Shown here: in pieces, positions 51,145 through 59,968 of the stretch
How the letters are laid out: every line of letters starts with the position of its first letter
Numbering within the stretch: the first letter of the stretch is position 1
Source of the DNA: Streptomyces spongiicola
Lineage (GTDB): Bacteria > Actinomycetota > Actinomycetes > Streptomycetales > Streptomycetaceae
Assembly (NCBI RefSeq): GCF_003122365.1
Contig: NZ_CP029254.1
Coordinates: 558,001-622,000, forward strand
Length of the DNA: 64,000 bases
Direction: 5' to 3'
Notes under the pieces: model-generated
Told to the model about the DNA's origin: nothing
The model's input: only the letters and a program-made list of their open reading frames with translations
Databases searched by the model: none
Program-made: the position numbers and the translations under genes

Positions 51145-51636
51145 ATGGGTGAGCAGACGACGGTGAAGTTCCCGCAGGAGGTCGTCGACGAGTACGCCGC
51201 ACTCGGCGTCGACCTGCCCGCGCTGTTCTCGGCGGGGACGCTCGGCAACCGGATGGGCGTGCGGATCGTCGAGGCCTCGGCGGAGCGCGTCGTGGGCACG
51301 ATGCCGGTCGAGGGCAACACCCAGCCGTACGGGCTGCTGCACGGCGGGGCGTCGGCGGTGCTGGCCGAGACGCTCGGCTCGGTCGGCTCCATGCTGCACG
51401 GCGGCAGTTCGAGGATCGCCGTCGGTGTGGACCTCAACTGCACACACCACCGGGGGGTGCGCTCCGGACAGGTGACGGGCGTGGCCTCGCCCGTGCACCG
51501 GGGCCGCTCCACCGCCACCTACGAGATCGTGATCACCGACGAGCAGGACCGGCGGGTCTGCACGGCCCGGCTGACCTGCCTGCTCAGGGACGTCCGCCCC
51601 CAGGACGCCGGCCACGTCCCGGGGACGGCGGGCTGA
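51145..51636 (+). CDS. Hotdog-fold acyl-CoA thioesterase (PaaI type)
   Basis: A 163-residue hotdog-fold thioesterase. Seen: GNRMGVRIVEASAERVVGTMPVEG, the substrate loop NTQPYGLLHGGASAVLAETLGSVG containing the catalytic-region His-Gly-Gly and Glu, and NCTHHRGVRSGQVTGVASPVHRG. PaaI-type enzymes hydrolyse aryl- or acyl-CoA thioesters in the cytoplasm, often as housekeeping cleaners. It lies 63 bp after the molybdenum enzyme on the same strand, which may be an operon, and ends 15 bp from the convergent X-Pro peptidase. Confidence 0.9.
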   Translation: MGEQTTVKFPQEVVDEYAALGVDLPALFSAGTLGNRMGVRIVEASAERVVGTMPVEGNTQPYGLLHGGASAVLAETLGSVGSMLHGGSSRIAVGVDLNCTHHRGVRSGQVTGVASPVHRGRSTATYEIVITDEQDRRVCTARLTCLLRDVRPQDAGHVPGTAG

Positions 51637-51651
51637 CGCGCGGCCGCCGCG

Positions 51652-53664
51652 CTACCCGGCGACCGGCAGGGTGACGCTGCTGACCCCGGCCCGGACGGCC
51701 AGCTCCGTCCCGGCCGGGTGGCGCAGGGTGTGGTCGTGGTCGGTGGAGATCAGCACCACGCCCAGCCGGTGGCCCTTCTCGAAGACGTGGTCCTGGGGCT
51801 GCATCGCCCACTCCAGCCGGTACTCGCGGCCCTCGACGACCCTGCTCTGCCGCTCCACCGAGTGCCGGTTGCGGATGTCCAGCCAGCCACGCGAGACGAT
51901 CTTGAAGTCGGCGGTCTCGGTGCGGTGCCGGGTGCGGTAGGCGCATCCGGTGTCCCCGGGGACGCCCTCGCCGTAGCAGACCTGCCGGCTGATGTCCGTG
52001 ACCGTGCCGGCCGTCGCCCGGGTGTCGGTCCCGTAGTCGACCAGCAGCGCGGTCACATACGGTGACGAGCCGTCGAGCGAGGCCCGTACCGACAGCTCCG
52101 GCACGCCGTTGACCCTGAGGTCGGCCGGCAGCGGGCCGGTGGTGTACGCGAGCCGGTCCGGCCGGGCGGTGCCCGGGTCCGCGACGAGGTCCTCGGCGGG
52201 TACGGTGCGGCCCCGGTCGGTCGCCGTCTGCCGCACGGGCCTCCCGGGCAGCGGGCCGAGCCCGCCCTCGTTCAGCCACAGCCGGACGTCGCGGGTGCCG
52301 CGGGCGGGCCAGTCGGACTGCCGCCGCCAGCTGAAGTCCGACTGCTCGACCTCGACGGGCGGTTCGGCGAGCGCGCCGTTGTCCAGCCCGTACAGCCAGT
52401 GGTCGAACCAGAGGTGCAGCCGGTCGAGCCACTCCTCCATGCGCAGCGGCATCGGGTTGACGTGGCCGGCCTGATGGAGCCACAGCTTCCGCGGGACGCC
52501 GTGCTTCTTCAGCGCCTCCCACAGCTGCCCGAAGTGCCCCGTCCGCACGTTCCAGTCGTTGCCGCCGTGGACCAGGAACACGCCCGCCTTGATCCGCCCG
52601 GCGTCGCGGAGGTAGTCCCGCTCCTGCCAGAAGGGGGTGAAGTCGCCCGTCACCCGGTCCTGTTCGCGGGTGAGCCGGTCGATGACGGGCCGGCAGACCT
52701 CCCGGTCGGCGCGGGTGTGCACGTACTCGGCCAGGACGTCGGCGTCCTCGCCCTGGTAGCCGCCGGGCGCCACCACACCGCCGCCCGCGCGGTAGTAGTC
52801 GTACCACGACGAGATCCCGGAGATCGGCACGATCGCCTTGAGCCCCTCGACGCCCGTCGTGGCGACGGCCGTCGGCAGGGTGCCGTTGTACGAGATGCCC
52901 ATCATCGCCGTGTCGCCCGTCGACCAGGCCGCGCCCACCGGCCTGCCCTGCGGATCCCAGCCGCGGGCGCGGCCGTTCAGCCAGTCGACCGCGGCCTTCG
53001 CGCCGAGGGTCTCGTTGCGGCCGCCGGAGGTCGGGCAGCCCGTCGAACCGCCGGTGCCGAGACTGTCGACCTGGGCGACCGCGTAGCCGCGCGGGAGGAA
53101 GTAGTTGTCCGTGTAGCCGGGCCAGGGCACCGAGCCGGCCGCCTGCCCGGCGGCCGGCTGCCGCTGGTGCGCGGCCGGCCGCCCCTCGTACGGGGTCACC
53201 AGACCGGGGACCCGATCGCCGCGCGGCGGCCGGACCCCCGACGGCAGCCCGTCCACCTCCACGTCCACGTCGTGGTACCGGACGTCGTTGCCCCCCGCCC
53301 AGTAGGGGCTGGCCTCGACGATGGTGGCGACCTTCAGCCCCGCGTCGGTCTCCCGGGGGCGCAGAATCCGCATCCGCACGGTGTCCGGCCGGCCGTCGCC
53401 GTCGCTGTCCGCCTCGGTCTCGACGTCGACCTGCTGGTGCACCGCGTCGGCGCGGGAGAAGACCGGCTGGGTCCGGTCGTCCACGACGCTCAGCGCCGGC
53501 GCCGGGTCGTCCGCCCGCGCCACCGGTGCGGGCAACGCCGACAGCAGCGACACGGCCAGCAGGGCGGTGCCCCAGCCGTACGCCGTGCCGGGACTCTTGG
53601 CGCGGGCCCGTCCGGTGCGCGCACGCGCCGTTCCGGAGCCGCCTGTTCGGTCGGATCTCGCCAT
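51652..53664 (-). CDS. Secreted X-Pro dipeptidyl-peptidase
   Basis: A 670-residue exported serine peptidase of the CocE/NonD alpha/beta hydrolase family (peptidase S15). Signal: basic ARTGRARAKSPG, hydrophobic GTALLAVSLLSALPAPVARA. Catalytic residues visible: nucleophile Ser258 in GISYNGTLPTAVA, Asp370 in VHGGNDWNVRTG and His401 in LHQAGHVNPMPLR. The C-terminal 210 residues form the jelly-roll domain usual in S15 enzymes (ISRQVCYGEGVPGDTGCAYRT, GHRLGVVLISTDHDHTLRHP). Homologues remove X-Pro dipeptides from peptides outside the cell. The start at 53664 is used; a longer frame exists upstream but reads through repeats. Confidence 0.92.
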   Translation of the reverse strand: MARSDRTGGSGTARARTGRARAKSPGTAYGWGTALLAVSLLSALPAPVARADDPAPALSVVDDRTQPVFSRADAVHQQVDVETEADSDGDGRPDTVRMRILRPRETDAGLKVATIVEASPYWAGGNDVRYHDVDVEVDGLPSGVRPPRGDRVPGLVTPYEGRPAAHQRQPAAGQAAGSVPWPGYTDNYFLPRGYAVAQVDSLGTGGSTGCPTSGGRNETLGAKAAVDWLNGRARGWDPQGRPVGAAWSTGDTAMMGISYNGTLPTAVATTGVEGLKAIVPISGISSWYDYYRAGGGVVAPGGYQGEDADVLAEYVHTRADREVCRPVIDRLTREQDRVTGDFTPFWQERDYLRDAGRIKAGVFLVHGGNDWNVRTGHFGQLWEALKKHGVPRKLWLHQAGHVNPMPLRMEEWLDRLHLWFDHWLYGLDNGALAEPPVEVEQSDFSWRRQSDWPARGTRDVRLWLNEGGLGPLPGRPVRQTATDRGRTVPAEDLVADPGTARPDRLAYTTGPLPADLRVNGVPELSVRASLDGSSPYVTALLVDYGTDTRATAGTVTDISRQVCYGEGVPGDTGCAYRTRHRTETADFKIVSRGWLDIRNRHSVERQSRVVEGREYRLEWAMQPQDHVFEKGHRLGVVLISTDHDHTLRHPAGTELAVRAGVSSVTLPVAG

Positions 53665-53851
53665 TCGTGCCCTCCAGGGACGGGGTCGTTGACGATCTGG
53701 GGACGGTCGCGCGATGGCACGGACACATTCCACCCTGTGCGCACCCGCGGCACCAGACTCAACACCCCTGCCGCCCGCACCCGTTGCCTCCCCCGGACCG
53801 GTTCGCGGCGCCCCGTACCGCCGTTCGGGTGGCGGTGCGCCGGCCCCGTTC

Positions 53852-53895
53852 GGGTGGCGGTGCGCCGGCCGGACCGGGCCGACGCACCGCCACCC
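53852..53895. repeat. Large imperfect hairpin in the livK upstream spacer
   Basis: A 19-bp inverted repeat (arms 53852-53870 and 53877-53895, one mismatch) made from copies of the GTGGCGGTGCG element that is also present as a direct repeat at 53823-53845. It could form a stable RNA hairpin, or act as terminator for transcripts entering from either side. Confidence 0.7.
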
Positions 53896-53942
53896 GCGGC
53901 CCGCCCGGGCCGGGGCGGGGTGCCGCGGCCGGACACCCGCGG

Positions 53943-54016
53943 CGGTGTGCGCACTCGGCGGACTCCGTACACGGGGGTGTGCGCACGCGGCGGACTCCGT
54001 ACACGGCGGTGTGCGC
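53943..54016. repeat. 32-bp tandem repeat, 2.3 copies
   Basis: Unit begins CGGTGTGCGCACTCGGCG and ends CTCCGTACACGG; copies at 53943 and 53975, plus a partial third start at 54007. The GTGTGCGCAC core is itself palindromic. Confidence 0.8.
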
Positions 54017-54609
54017 CCGGCCGGCGGGCCTTCGGCGGCGCACGGGCCGCGGGGCCGCGCCGCGGGAATCCGGACGGGGCGCCGCGGGGCGGGCCGTCGG
54101 GCCGTCGGGCCGTCGGGCCGTGCCAACCGGACCCGCGCCGGCCGTGCGGAGCACGAAGTGGCGGCATCGCCGGACCATCCCGTTTACGGCCGGAAAAGGC
54201 GAGTTGTGCGCACACGGCTCATCGCCGCCTCGCACGACCGTGAAAAGAGGGTCACGAAATGCCGGATTCCCATTCCCGAAGTAGCGCTCCGTAATGGGCA
54301 TCCAAAACGAGACAGGAGCGCACCCTCCGGGGCACCGCACACCGGACCCGGCCCGGCCGGGAACGACTACGGGGAGCAACCACCACCGCTGTCATGACCA
54401 AAAGGCCGGACAGTCATGCACTCCACGCCGCAAATCAACTCGGGATAACAAGAGCGTCACAGCCTCAGTCAGACCAGTGCTTTGTTTCCATTTAGGCCCT
54501 TAGAGTCACCGCCAGTCACCGCGCCACCGGATTCCTTGCCAGTAAGGCTCCAGCGCTCGACTCGGCGCTCCATGGAGGAGCAGCCGTGCCAGGTGAAAGG
54601 ACCAGATTC

Positions 54610-55842
54610 GTGCGTCAACGTTCGCTCATAGCCATGACCGCTGCTCTTGCCGCGGGGGCACTCACCCTCACCGCCTGTGGCTCGCGCGACGACAAGGGCG
54701 GAGACTCGGCGGCCGGTGGCGACACCACCGTGGTCATCGGTGTCGACGCGCCGCTGACCGGCGACCTCTCCGCGCTGGGTCTCGGCATCAAGAACTCCGT
54801 GGACCTCGCCGCCAAGCAGGCCAACGAGAAGAAGCACGTCAAGGGCGTCACCTTCAAGATCGAGGCTCTCGACGACCAGGCCCAGCCGTCGTCGGGCCAG
54901 CAGAACGCCACCAAGCTCGTCGCCGACAAGGACGTCCTCGGCGTGGTCGGCCCGCTCAACTCCTCCGTCGCGGAGTCGATGCAGAAGGTCTTCGACGACG
55001 CCAAGCTCGTCCAGGTCTCCCCGGCCAACACCAACCCGGCGCTGACCCAGGGACCGAACTGGAACACCGGGGACAAGAACCGCCCCTACAAGGCGTACTT
55101 CCGCACCGCCACCACGGACGCCATCCAGGGCCCGTTCGCGGCGCAGTACATCGTCAACAAGGCCAAGAAGACCAAGGCCTTCATCATCGACGACAAGAAG
55201 ACCTACGGAGCGGGCCTCGCCGCGACCTTCAAGGCCGAGTTCGAGAAGCTCGGCGGCAAGGTCGTCGGCACCGACCACGTCAACCCCGAGGCGAAGGACT
55301 TCAGCGCCGTCGCCACCAAGGTCAAGAACTCCGGCGCGGACGTCGTCTACTACGGCGGCGAGTACCCGGCCGGCGGCCCGCTCAGCAAGCAGATCAAGGA
55401 CGCGGGCGCCAAGGTCGTCATCGCGGGCGGCGACGCCCTCTACAGCGGCGAGTACATCAAGCTCGCGGGCGCCGGCTCCGCAGGCGACATCGCCACCTCC
55501 GTCGGCGCGCCCATCGAGGAGCTCGACTCCGCCAAGGAGTTTCTGGCCAACTACAAGAACGCCAACTACAAGGAGGCGTACGAGGCCTACGGCGGCTACG
55601 CCTACGACTCCACCTGGGCGATCATCGAAGCGATCAAGAAGGTCGTCGAGGACAACGACGGCAAGCTCCCGGAGGACGCCCGCGCCAAGGTCGTCGAGGC
55701 CATGCAGAGCGTCTCCTTCGACGGTGTGACCGGCAAGGTCTCGTTCGACGAGTTCGGCGACACGACCAACAAGCAGCTCACCGTCTACACGGTCGAGGGC
55801 GGCAAGCACAAGCCCGTCGAGTCCGGCACGTTCACCGGCTGA
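54610..55842 (+). CDS. livK: Branched-chain amino acid ABC transporter, substrate-binding lipoprotein
   Basis: A 410-residue periplasmic-binding-protein-type lipoprotein for leucine/isoleucine/valine or related ligands. Seen: signal peptide RQRSLIAMTAALAAGALTLTAC with lipobox LTAC, then the two-lobed fold with VVIGVDAPLTGDLSALGLGI, VVGPLNSSVAESMQKVFDD and GPFAAQYIVNKAKKTKAFIIDD. The GTG at 54610 is preferred (AAAGGA 8 bases upstream, typical N-terminus); GTG 54586, with GGAGGAG 5 bases upstream, would lengthen the signal by 8 residues. It is the first gene of the livKHMGF operon and is followed by a strong hairpin before livH. Confidence 0.95.
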   Translation: MRQRSLIAMTAALAAGALTLTACGSRDDKGGDSAAGGDTTVVIGVDAPLTGDLSALGLGIKNSVDLAAKQANEKKHVKGVTFKIEALDDQAQPSSGQQNATKLVADKDVLGVVGPLNSSVAESMQKVFDDAKLVQVSPANTNPALTQGPNWNTGDKNRPYKAYFRTATTDAIQGPFAAQYIVNKAKKTKAFIIDDKKTYGAGLAATFKAEFEKLGGKVVGTDHVNPEAKDFSAVATKVKNSGADVVYYGGEYPAGGPLSKQIKDAGAKVVIAGGDALYSGEYIKLAGAGSAGDIATSVGAPIEELDSAKEFLANYKNANYKEAYEAYGGYAYDSTWAIIEAIKKVVEDNDGKLPEDARAKVVEAMQSVSFDGVTGKVSFDEFGDTTNKQLTVYTVEGGKHKPVESGTFTG

Positions 55843-55870
55843 CCCAGCACATCCCACTCCGCACACCCCT

Positions 55871-55908
55871 GGCCGCGCGGGGCGCTGCACCCAGCGCCCC
55901 GCGCGGCC
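55871..55908 (+). terminator. Perfect hairpin between livK and livH (attenuator/stability element)
   Basis: Arms 55871-55886 (GGCCGCGCGGGGCGCT) and 55893-55908, loop GCACCC, 16 perfect pairs. It lies in the 99-bp gap after livK with no T-run, a classical arrangement that favours abundant binding protein over permease through partial termination or 3'-end protection. Confidence 0.85.
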
Positions 55909-55941
55909 TCACACCCGTCCACAGTCTCGGAGGACAATGCG

Positions 55942-56871
55942 GTGAACGAACTGCCGCAGCAGCTGGTCAACGGCCTGCTCCTAGGATCCATGTACGGGCT
56001 GGTCGCCATTGGCTACACGATGGTCTACGGCATCGTCCAGCTCATCAACTTCGCCCACGGCGAGATCTTCATGACCGGGGGCTTCGGCGCCCTCAGCGTC
56101 TGGCTGATCCTGCCCGGTGGCACCACCATGTGGGTGGCCCTGCCACTCATGATCATCGGCGCCGTACTCGTCGCCACCACCGTCGCCATCGGCGCCGAGC
56201 GCTTCGCCTACCGGCCCCTCCGCGGCGGCCCCCGGCTGGCCCCCCTGATCACCGCGATCGGGCTCTCCCTGGCCCTCCAGCAGGCCGTCTGGGCCTGGTA
56301 CCCGGAAGCCAAGTCCGCGCGTACCTTCCCCCAGCTGTCCGGCGGCCCCTTCCACATCGGCAACGTCACCATCCAGACCGGCGACGTCTTCCTGCTGATC
56401 GCCGCCCCCGTCTGCATGGCCGTCCTGGCCTACTTCGTGAACCGCACCCGCACCGGCCGCGGCATGCAGGCCACCGCCCAGGACCCCGACACCGCCAAGC
56501 TCATGGGCGTCAACACCGACCGCATCATCGTGATCGCCTTCGCCCTCGGCGCCGTGTTCGCCGCGGTCGGAGCCGTCGCCTACGGCCTCAAGTACGGCAT
56601 CGTCGACTACAAGATGGGCTTCCTCCTCGGACTCAAGGCCTTCACCGCCGCCGTCCTCGGCGGCATCGGCAACATCTACGGCGCCATGATCGGCGGCCTG
56701 GTGCTCGGCATCGCCGAGACCATGGCCACCGCCTACATCAACCACATCCCCGGCATGCAGCAGCTCGGCGGCCAGTCCTGGGCCGACGTCTGGGCCTTCG
56801 TACTCCTCATCCTCGTGCTCCTCTTCCGGCCCCAGGGTCTTCTGGGCGAGCGCGTCGCGGACAGGGCGTGA
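55942..56871 (+). CDS. livH: Branched-chain amino acid ABC transporter permease LivH
   Basis: A 309-residue integral membrane permease of the LivH type, eight predicted helices. Seen: NGLLLGSMYGLVAIGYTMVY, GIVQLINFAHGEIFMTGGF (the family signature), TRTGRGMQATAQDPDTAKLMGVN (the EAA-like loop contacting the ATPases) and KAFTAAVLGGIGNIYGAMIGG. GTG start at 55942 with GGAGG at 55929-55933. Co-transcribed with livK; its TGA overlaps an alternative GTG start of livM. Confidence 0.96.
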   Translation: MNELPQQLVNGLLLGSMYGLVAIGYTMVYGIVQLINFAHGEIFMTGGFGALSVWLILPGGTTMWVALPLMIIGAVLVATTVAIGAERFAYRPLRGGPRLAPLITAIGLSLALQQAVWAWYPEAKSARTFPQLSGGPFHIGNVTIQTGDVFLLIAAPVCMAVLAYFVNRTRTGRGMQATAQDPDTAKLMGVNTDRIIVIAFALGAVFAAVGAVAYGLKYGIVDYKMGFLLGLKAFTAAVLGGIGNIYGAMIGGLVLGIAETMATAYINHIPGMQQLGGQSWADVWAFVLLILVLLFRPQGLLGERVADRA

Positions 56872-56876
56872 GCACC

Positions 56877-58703
56877 ATGACCACACAGACCAGCACCACC
56901 GCCCCCGCCGACACCCGCCCGCTGCCCGAGCGCACCGCCCTCGTCCCGCTGCCCGAGCGCACCGCCCGCGCACTCGCCACCGCCGGCGGCGCCCTGACGG
57001 TACTCAGCGCCTTCCTCGCCTGGACGTGGACGGCCGCCTTCCCCGGAGACCTCACGGTCTACGGCTACCCCGGCGGGCTCCAGTGGCAGGTACTCGTGGC
57101 CGGTGCCCTCACCACCCTGTTCGCCCTGGCGTCATACGGAGTCAAGGGCACCCGCTGGCTCGCGCCCGCCGGTACCGACGCCGCCCTCCGGCTCTCCGCC
57201 CTCGCGGCCTTCGGCACCGCCTGGTACACCATGGCCGCCATCAGCATCCAGCTCGGCGGACCGATCAACCTCGAACCCGGCGGCGCCGTCGCCGGCGTGG
57301 CCACCCTCATCGCGCTGGTGGGCGCGTTCGCCCTGCCCTTCGAGCGGCCCGACCTGCACCCCGCCGACCCCGAGGACACCGGCTGGGACCGCTTCACCCA
57401 CCACCTGGGCAACGGATGGAGCGTCTTCCGGGCCACCCTCTCCGCCGGGGCCCCGAGCCCCCTGCGCCCCCTGCCGTCGCACCTCGAGATCCTGATCATC
57501 ACCGGGGTCCTCGCCCTCGCCCTCGGCGTCTTCACCTACGGCATCGGCACCGAGTACGACGAACTCTTCATCGGGTTCCTGATCACCGCCGGCTTCGGGT
57601 TCGCCGCCCTCACCAAGGCGGGGCTGATCGCGCGCGCGACCCAGCTCACCGGCAAGCACCAGAACCTCACCATCGCCGGGGCGTTCATCGCGGCGGCCCT
57701 CTTCCCCTTCACCCAGAGCGACGACCAGTTCGCCACCATCGGCGTCTACATCCTGATCTTCGCCACCGTCGCCCTCGGGCTGAACATCGTGGTCGGCCTG
57801 GCCGGTCTCCTCGACCTCGGCTACGTCGCGTTCCTCGGCGTCGGCGCCTACGCCGCCGCCCTCGTGTCCGGAGCCCCGACGTCGCCGTTCGGCGTCCACT
57901 TCCCGTTCTGGGCCGCCATCCTCGTCGGCGCCGGCGCCTCCCTCGTCTTCGGCGTCCTCATCGGCGCCCCGACACTGCGGCTGCGCGGCGACTACCTCGC
58001 CATCGTCACCCTCGGCTTCGGCGAGATCTTCCGCATCACCGTGATGAACACCGACGGCACCTCCGGGCCCGACATCACCAACGGCTCCAACGGCATCGCG
58101 TCCATCCCGAACCTCAACATCCTCGGGTTCGACTTCGGCGCCGAGCACACCATCGCCGGATTCACCATCGGACGGTTCGCCAACTACTTCTTCCTGATGC
58201 TCCTGATCATGGCCGTGGTCGTCCTCGTCTTCCGGCGCAGCGGCGACTCCCGCATCGGCCGGGCCTGGGTCGCCATCCGCGAGGACGAGACCGCGGCACT
58301 CGCCATGGGCATCAACGGCTTCCGCGTCAAACTGATCGCCTTCGCCCTCGGAGCCTCGCTCGCCGGTCTCGCCGGCACCGTACAGGCACACGTCACCTAC
58401 ACCGTGACGCCCGAGCAGTACCTCTTCGCCTGGCCCGTCCCGCCGAACTCGGCGTTCCTGCTGGCCGCCGTCGTCCTCGGCGGCATGGGCACCATGGCCG
58501 GCCCGCTCGTGGGCGCCGCCCTGCTCTACCTCATCCCCAACAAACTCCAGTTCCTCGGCGACTACCAGCTGCTCGCCTTCGGAGTCGCGCTCATCCTGCT
58601 GATGCGCTTCCGCCCCGAGGGCCTCATCCCCAACCGCCGCCGTCAGCTCGAGTTCCACGAGAACGAGGAAGCGCCCGCCACCCTCACCAAGGCAGGTGCC
58701 TGA
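56877..58703 (+). CDS. livM: Branched-chain amino acid ABC transporter permease LivM, extended N-terminus
   Basis: A 608-residue LivM-type permease. The conserved part begins near residue 270 (LTIAGAFIAAALFPF) and includes GLNIVVGLAGLLDLGYVAFLGVGAYA, RLRGDYLAIVTLGFGEIFRI and GRAWVAIREDETAALAMGIN, the cytoplasmic coupling loop. The usual LivM has 320-420 residues; this one carries about 200 additional N-terminal residues with several more membrane helices (for example VLSAFLAWTWTAAF, VLVAGALTTLFALASYG), seen in Streptomyces. A small duplication, PLPERTALVPLPERTA, lies near the start. The ATG at 56877 is used; GTG 56868 overlaps the livH stop. Confidence 0.95.
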   Translation: MTTQTSTTAPADTRPLPERTALVPLPERTARALATAGGALTVLSAFLAWTWTAAFPGDLTVYGYPGGLQWQVLVAGALTTLFALASYGVKGTRWLAPAGTDAALRLSALAAFGTAWYTMAAISIQLGGPINLEPGGAVAGVATLIALVGAFALPFERPDLHPADPEDTGWDRFTHHLGNGWSVFRATLSAGAPSPLRPLPSHLEILIITGVLALALGVFTYGIGTEYDELFIGFLITAGFGFAALTKAGLIARATQLTGKHQNLTIAGAFIAAALFPFTQSDDQFATIGVYILIFATVALGLNIVVGLAGLLDLGYVAFLGVGAYAAALVSGAPTSPFGVHFPFWAAILVGAGASLVFGVLIGAPTLRLRGDYLAIVTLGFGEIFRITVMNTDGTSGPDITNGSNGIASIPNLNILGFDFGAEHTIAGFTIGRFANYFFLMLLIMAVVVLVFRRSGDSRIGRAWVAIREDETAALAMGINGFRVKLIAFALGASLAGLAGTVQAHVTYTVTPEQYLFAWPVPPNSAFLLAAVVLGGMGTMAGPLVGAALLYLIPNKLQFLGDYQLLAFGVALILLMRFRPEGLIPNRRRQLEFHENEEAPATLTKAGA

Positions 58704-58705
58704 AC

Positions 58706-59968
58706 ATGACCACCGACACGACCACCAGGGCGACCGCGTCCGCTCCCGCGGGTGAGACGGTCCTCGACGCCCGGGGCGTCACCATGCGGTTCGGCGGCCT
58801 CACGGCCGTGCGCTCCGTCGACCTCACCGTCAAGAGCGGCGAGATCGTCGGTCTCATCGGCCCCAACGGAGCCGGCAAGACCACGTTCTTCAACTGCCTC
58901 ACCGGCCTCTACATCCCCACCGAGGGCGAGGTCCGGTACAAGGGCACCATCCTGCCGCCGAAGTCCTTCAAGGTCACCGCGGCGGGTATCGCCCGCACCT
59001 TCCAGAACATCCGCCTCTTCAGCAACATGACGGTGCTGGAGAACGTCCTGGTCGGCCGGCACACCCGGACCAAGGAGGGCCTCTGGTCCGCCCTGCTCCG
59101 CGGCCCCGGCTTCCACCGGGCCGAAGCCGCCTCCCGCAAGAGGGCCATGGAACTCCTCGAGTTCGTCGGCCTCGCGGGCAAGGCCGACCACCTCGCCCGC
59201 AACCTGCCCTACGGTGAGCAGCGCAAGCTGGAGATCGCCCGGGCACTCGCGAGCGAACCCGGACTGCTCCTCCTCGACGAGCCCACCGCCGGCATGAACC
59301 CGCAGGAGACCCGGGCCACCGAGGAACTCGTCTTCGCCATCCGCGACATGGGCATCGCCGTCCTCGTCATCGAGCACGACATGCGCTTCATCATGAACCT
59401 CTGCGACCGGGTCGCCGTGCTCGTCCAGGGCGAGAAGCTCGTCGAGGGCGACAGCCAGACCGTGCAGAGCGACGAGCGCGTCATCGCCGCCTACCTGGGC
59501 GAACCCTTCGAGGGCGCGCCCGGCGCGGAGGAGGCCGAGGAGGTCGCACGGGCCGAGGCCGCCGCCGAATCCACCACGGCGGAGCCGGAGGCCGGCCGTG
59601 CCGGGGCGGAGCCGGAGCCGCAACCCGCCGACCGGACCGAGACGTCCGCGGACGGCGACCCGGACGCAGCCCCGGACGCAGCCCCGGACGGGCAGACGGA
59701 CGGGCAGACGGACGGACCGACGGACGGACGATCGGACAAGGCCACCGGCGTGCCCGCCGACCAGGCCCGAGCCGCCGACCGTGCCGAAGCCGCCGACGGC
59801 ACAGAGGACACCGACGGGGACAGCGACGGCGGCAGCGGCGGGGACAGCGACGGCGGCAGCCACGGCGGGCCCGGCGACGAGGCGGCCGCACCCCGCGCCG
59901 ACGCTCCGGAAGCCACCGGCGACGGCGGTACCGGCACCGCCTCCGGCACCCGCAAGGAGAACGACTGA
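58706..59968 (+). CDS. livG: Branched-chain amino acid ABC transporter ATPase LivG with long acidic tail
   Basis: A 420-residue ATPase. Residues 1-267 are a normal LivG: Walker A GLIGPNGAGKTTFFNC, Q-loop TFQNIRLFSNMTV, signature LPYGEQRKLEIARALAS, Walker B LLLLDEPTAGMNP, H-loop VIEHDMRFIM. Residues 268-420 are an Asp/Glu/Gly/Ala/Ser-rich disordered extension with repeat units such as DGQTDGQTDGPTDGRSD and DGDSDGGSGGDSDGGS. I do not know of this extension in characterised LivG proteins. Its stop TGA overlaps the livF ATG (TGATG). Confidence 0.93.
   Translation: MTTDTTTRATASAPAGETVLDARGVTMRFGGLTAVRSVDLTVKSGEIVGLIGPNGAGKTTFFNCLTGLYIPTEGEVRYKGTILPPKSFKVTAAGIARTFQNIRLFSNMTVLENVLVGRHTRTKEGLWSALLRGPGFHRAEAASRKRAMELLEFVGLAGKADHLARNLPYGEQRKLEIARALASEPGLLLLDEPTAGMNPQETRATEELVFAIRDMGIAVLVIEHDMRFIMNLCDRVAVLVQGEKLVEGDSQTVQSDERVIAAYLGEPFEGAPGAEEAEEVARAEAAAESTTAEPEAGRAGAEPEPQPADRTETSADGDPDAAPDAAPDGQTDGQTDGPTDGRSDKATGVPADQARAADRAEAADGTEDTDGDSDGGSGGDSDGGSHGGPGDEAAAPRADAPEATGDGGTGTASGTRKEND

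Larger units (their letters stand above)
53665..54609. other. 945-bp spacer with repeats, hairpin and an AT-richer tract upstream of livK
   Basis: The longest gene-free stretch. The left part (53818-54016) holds a 25-bp direct repeat, a large hairpin and a 32-bp tandem repeat, listed separately. The right part (about 54165-54500) is markedly less GC-rich than its surroundings and should contain the livK promoter and regulatory sites; TTGTTTCC and TTAGGCCC/TTAGAG-type hexamers occur near 54481-54512, but I cannot settle a pair. The GGAGGAG at 54574 next to GTG 54586 is an alternative livK ribosome site. Confidence 0.6.

Noticed and set aside
54572..54631. 19-codon upstream reading frame overlapping the livK start
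   Set aside because: Begins with ATG inside the GGAGGAG motif and has no regulatory run of branched-chain codons; more likely chance.
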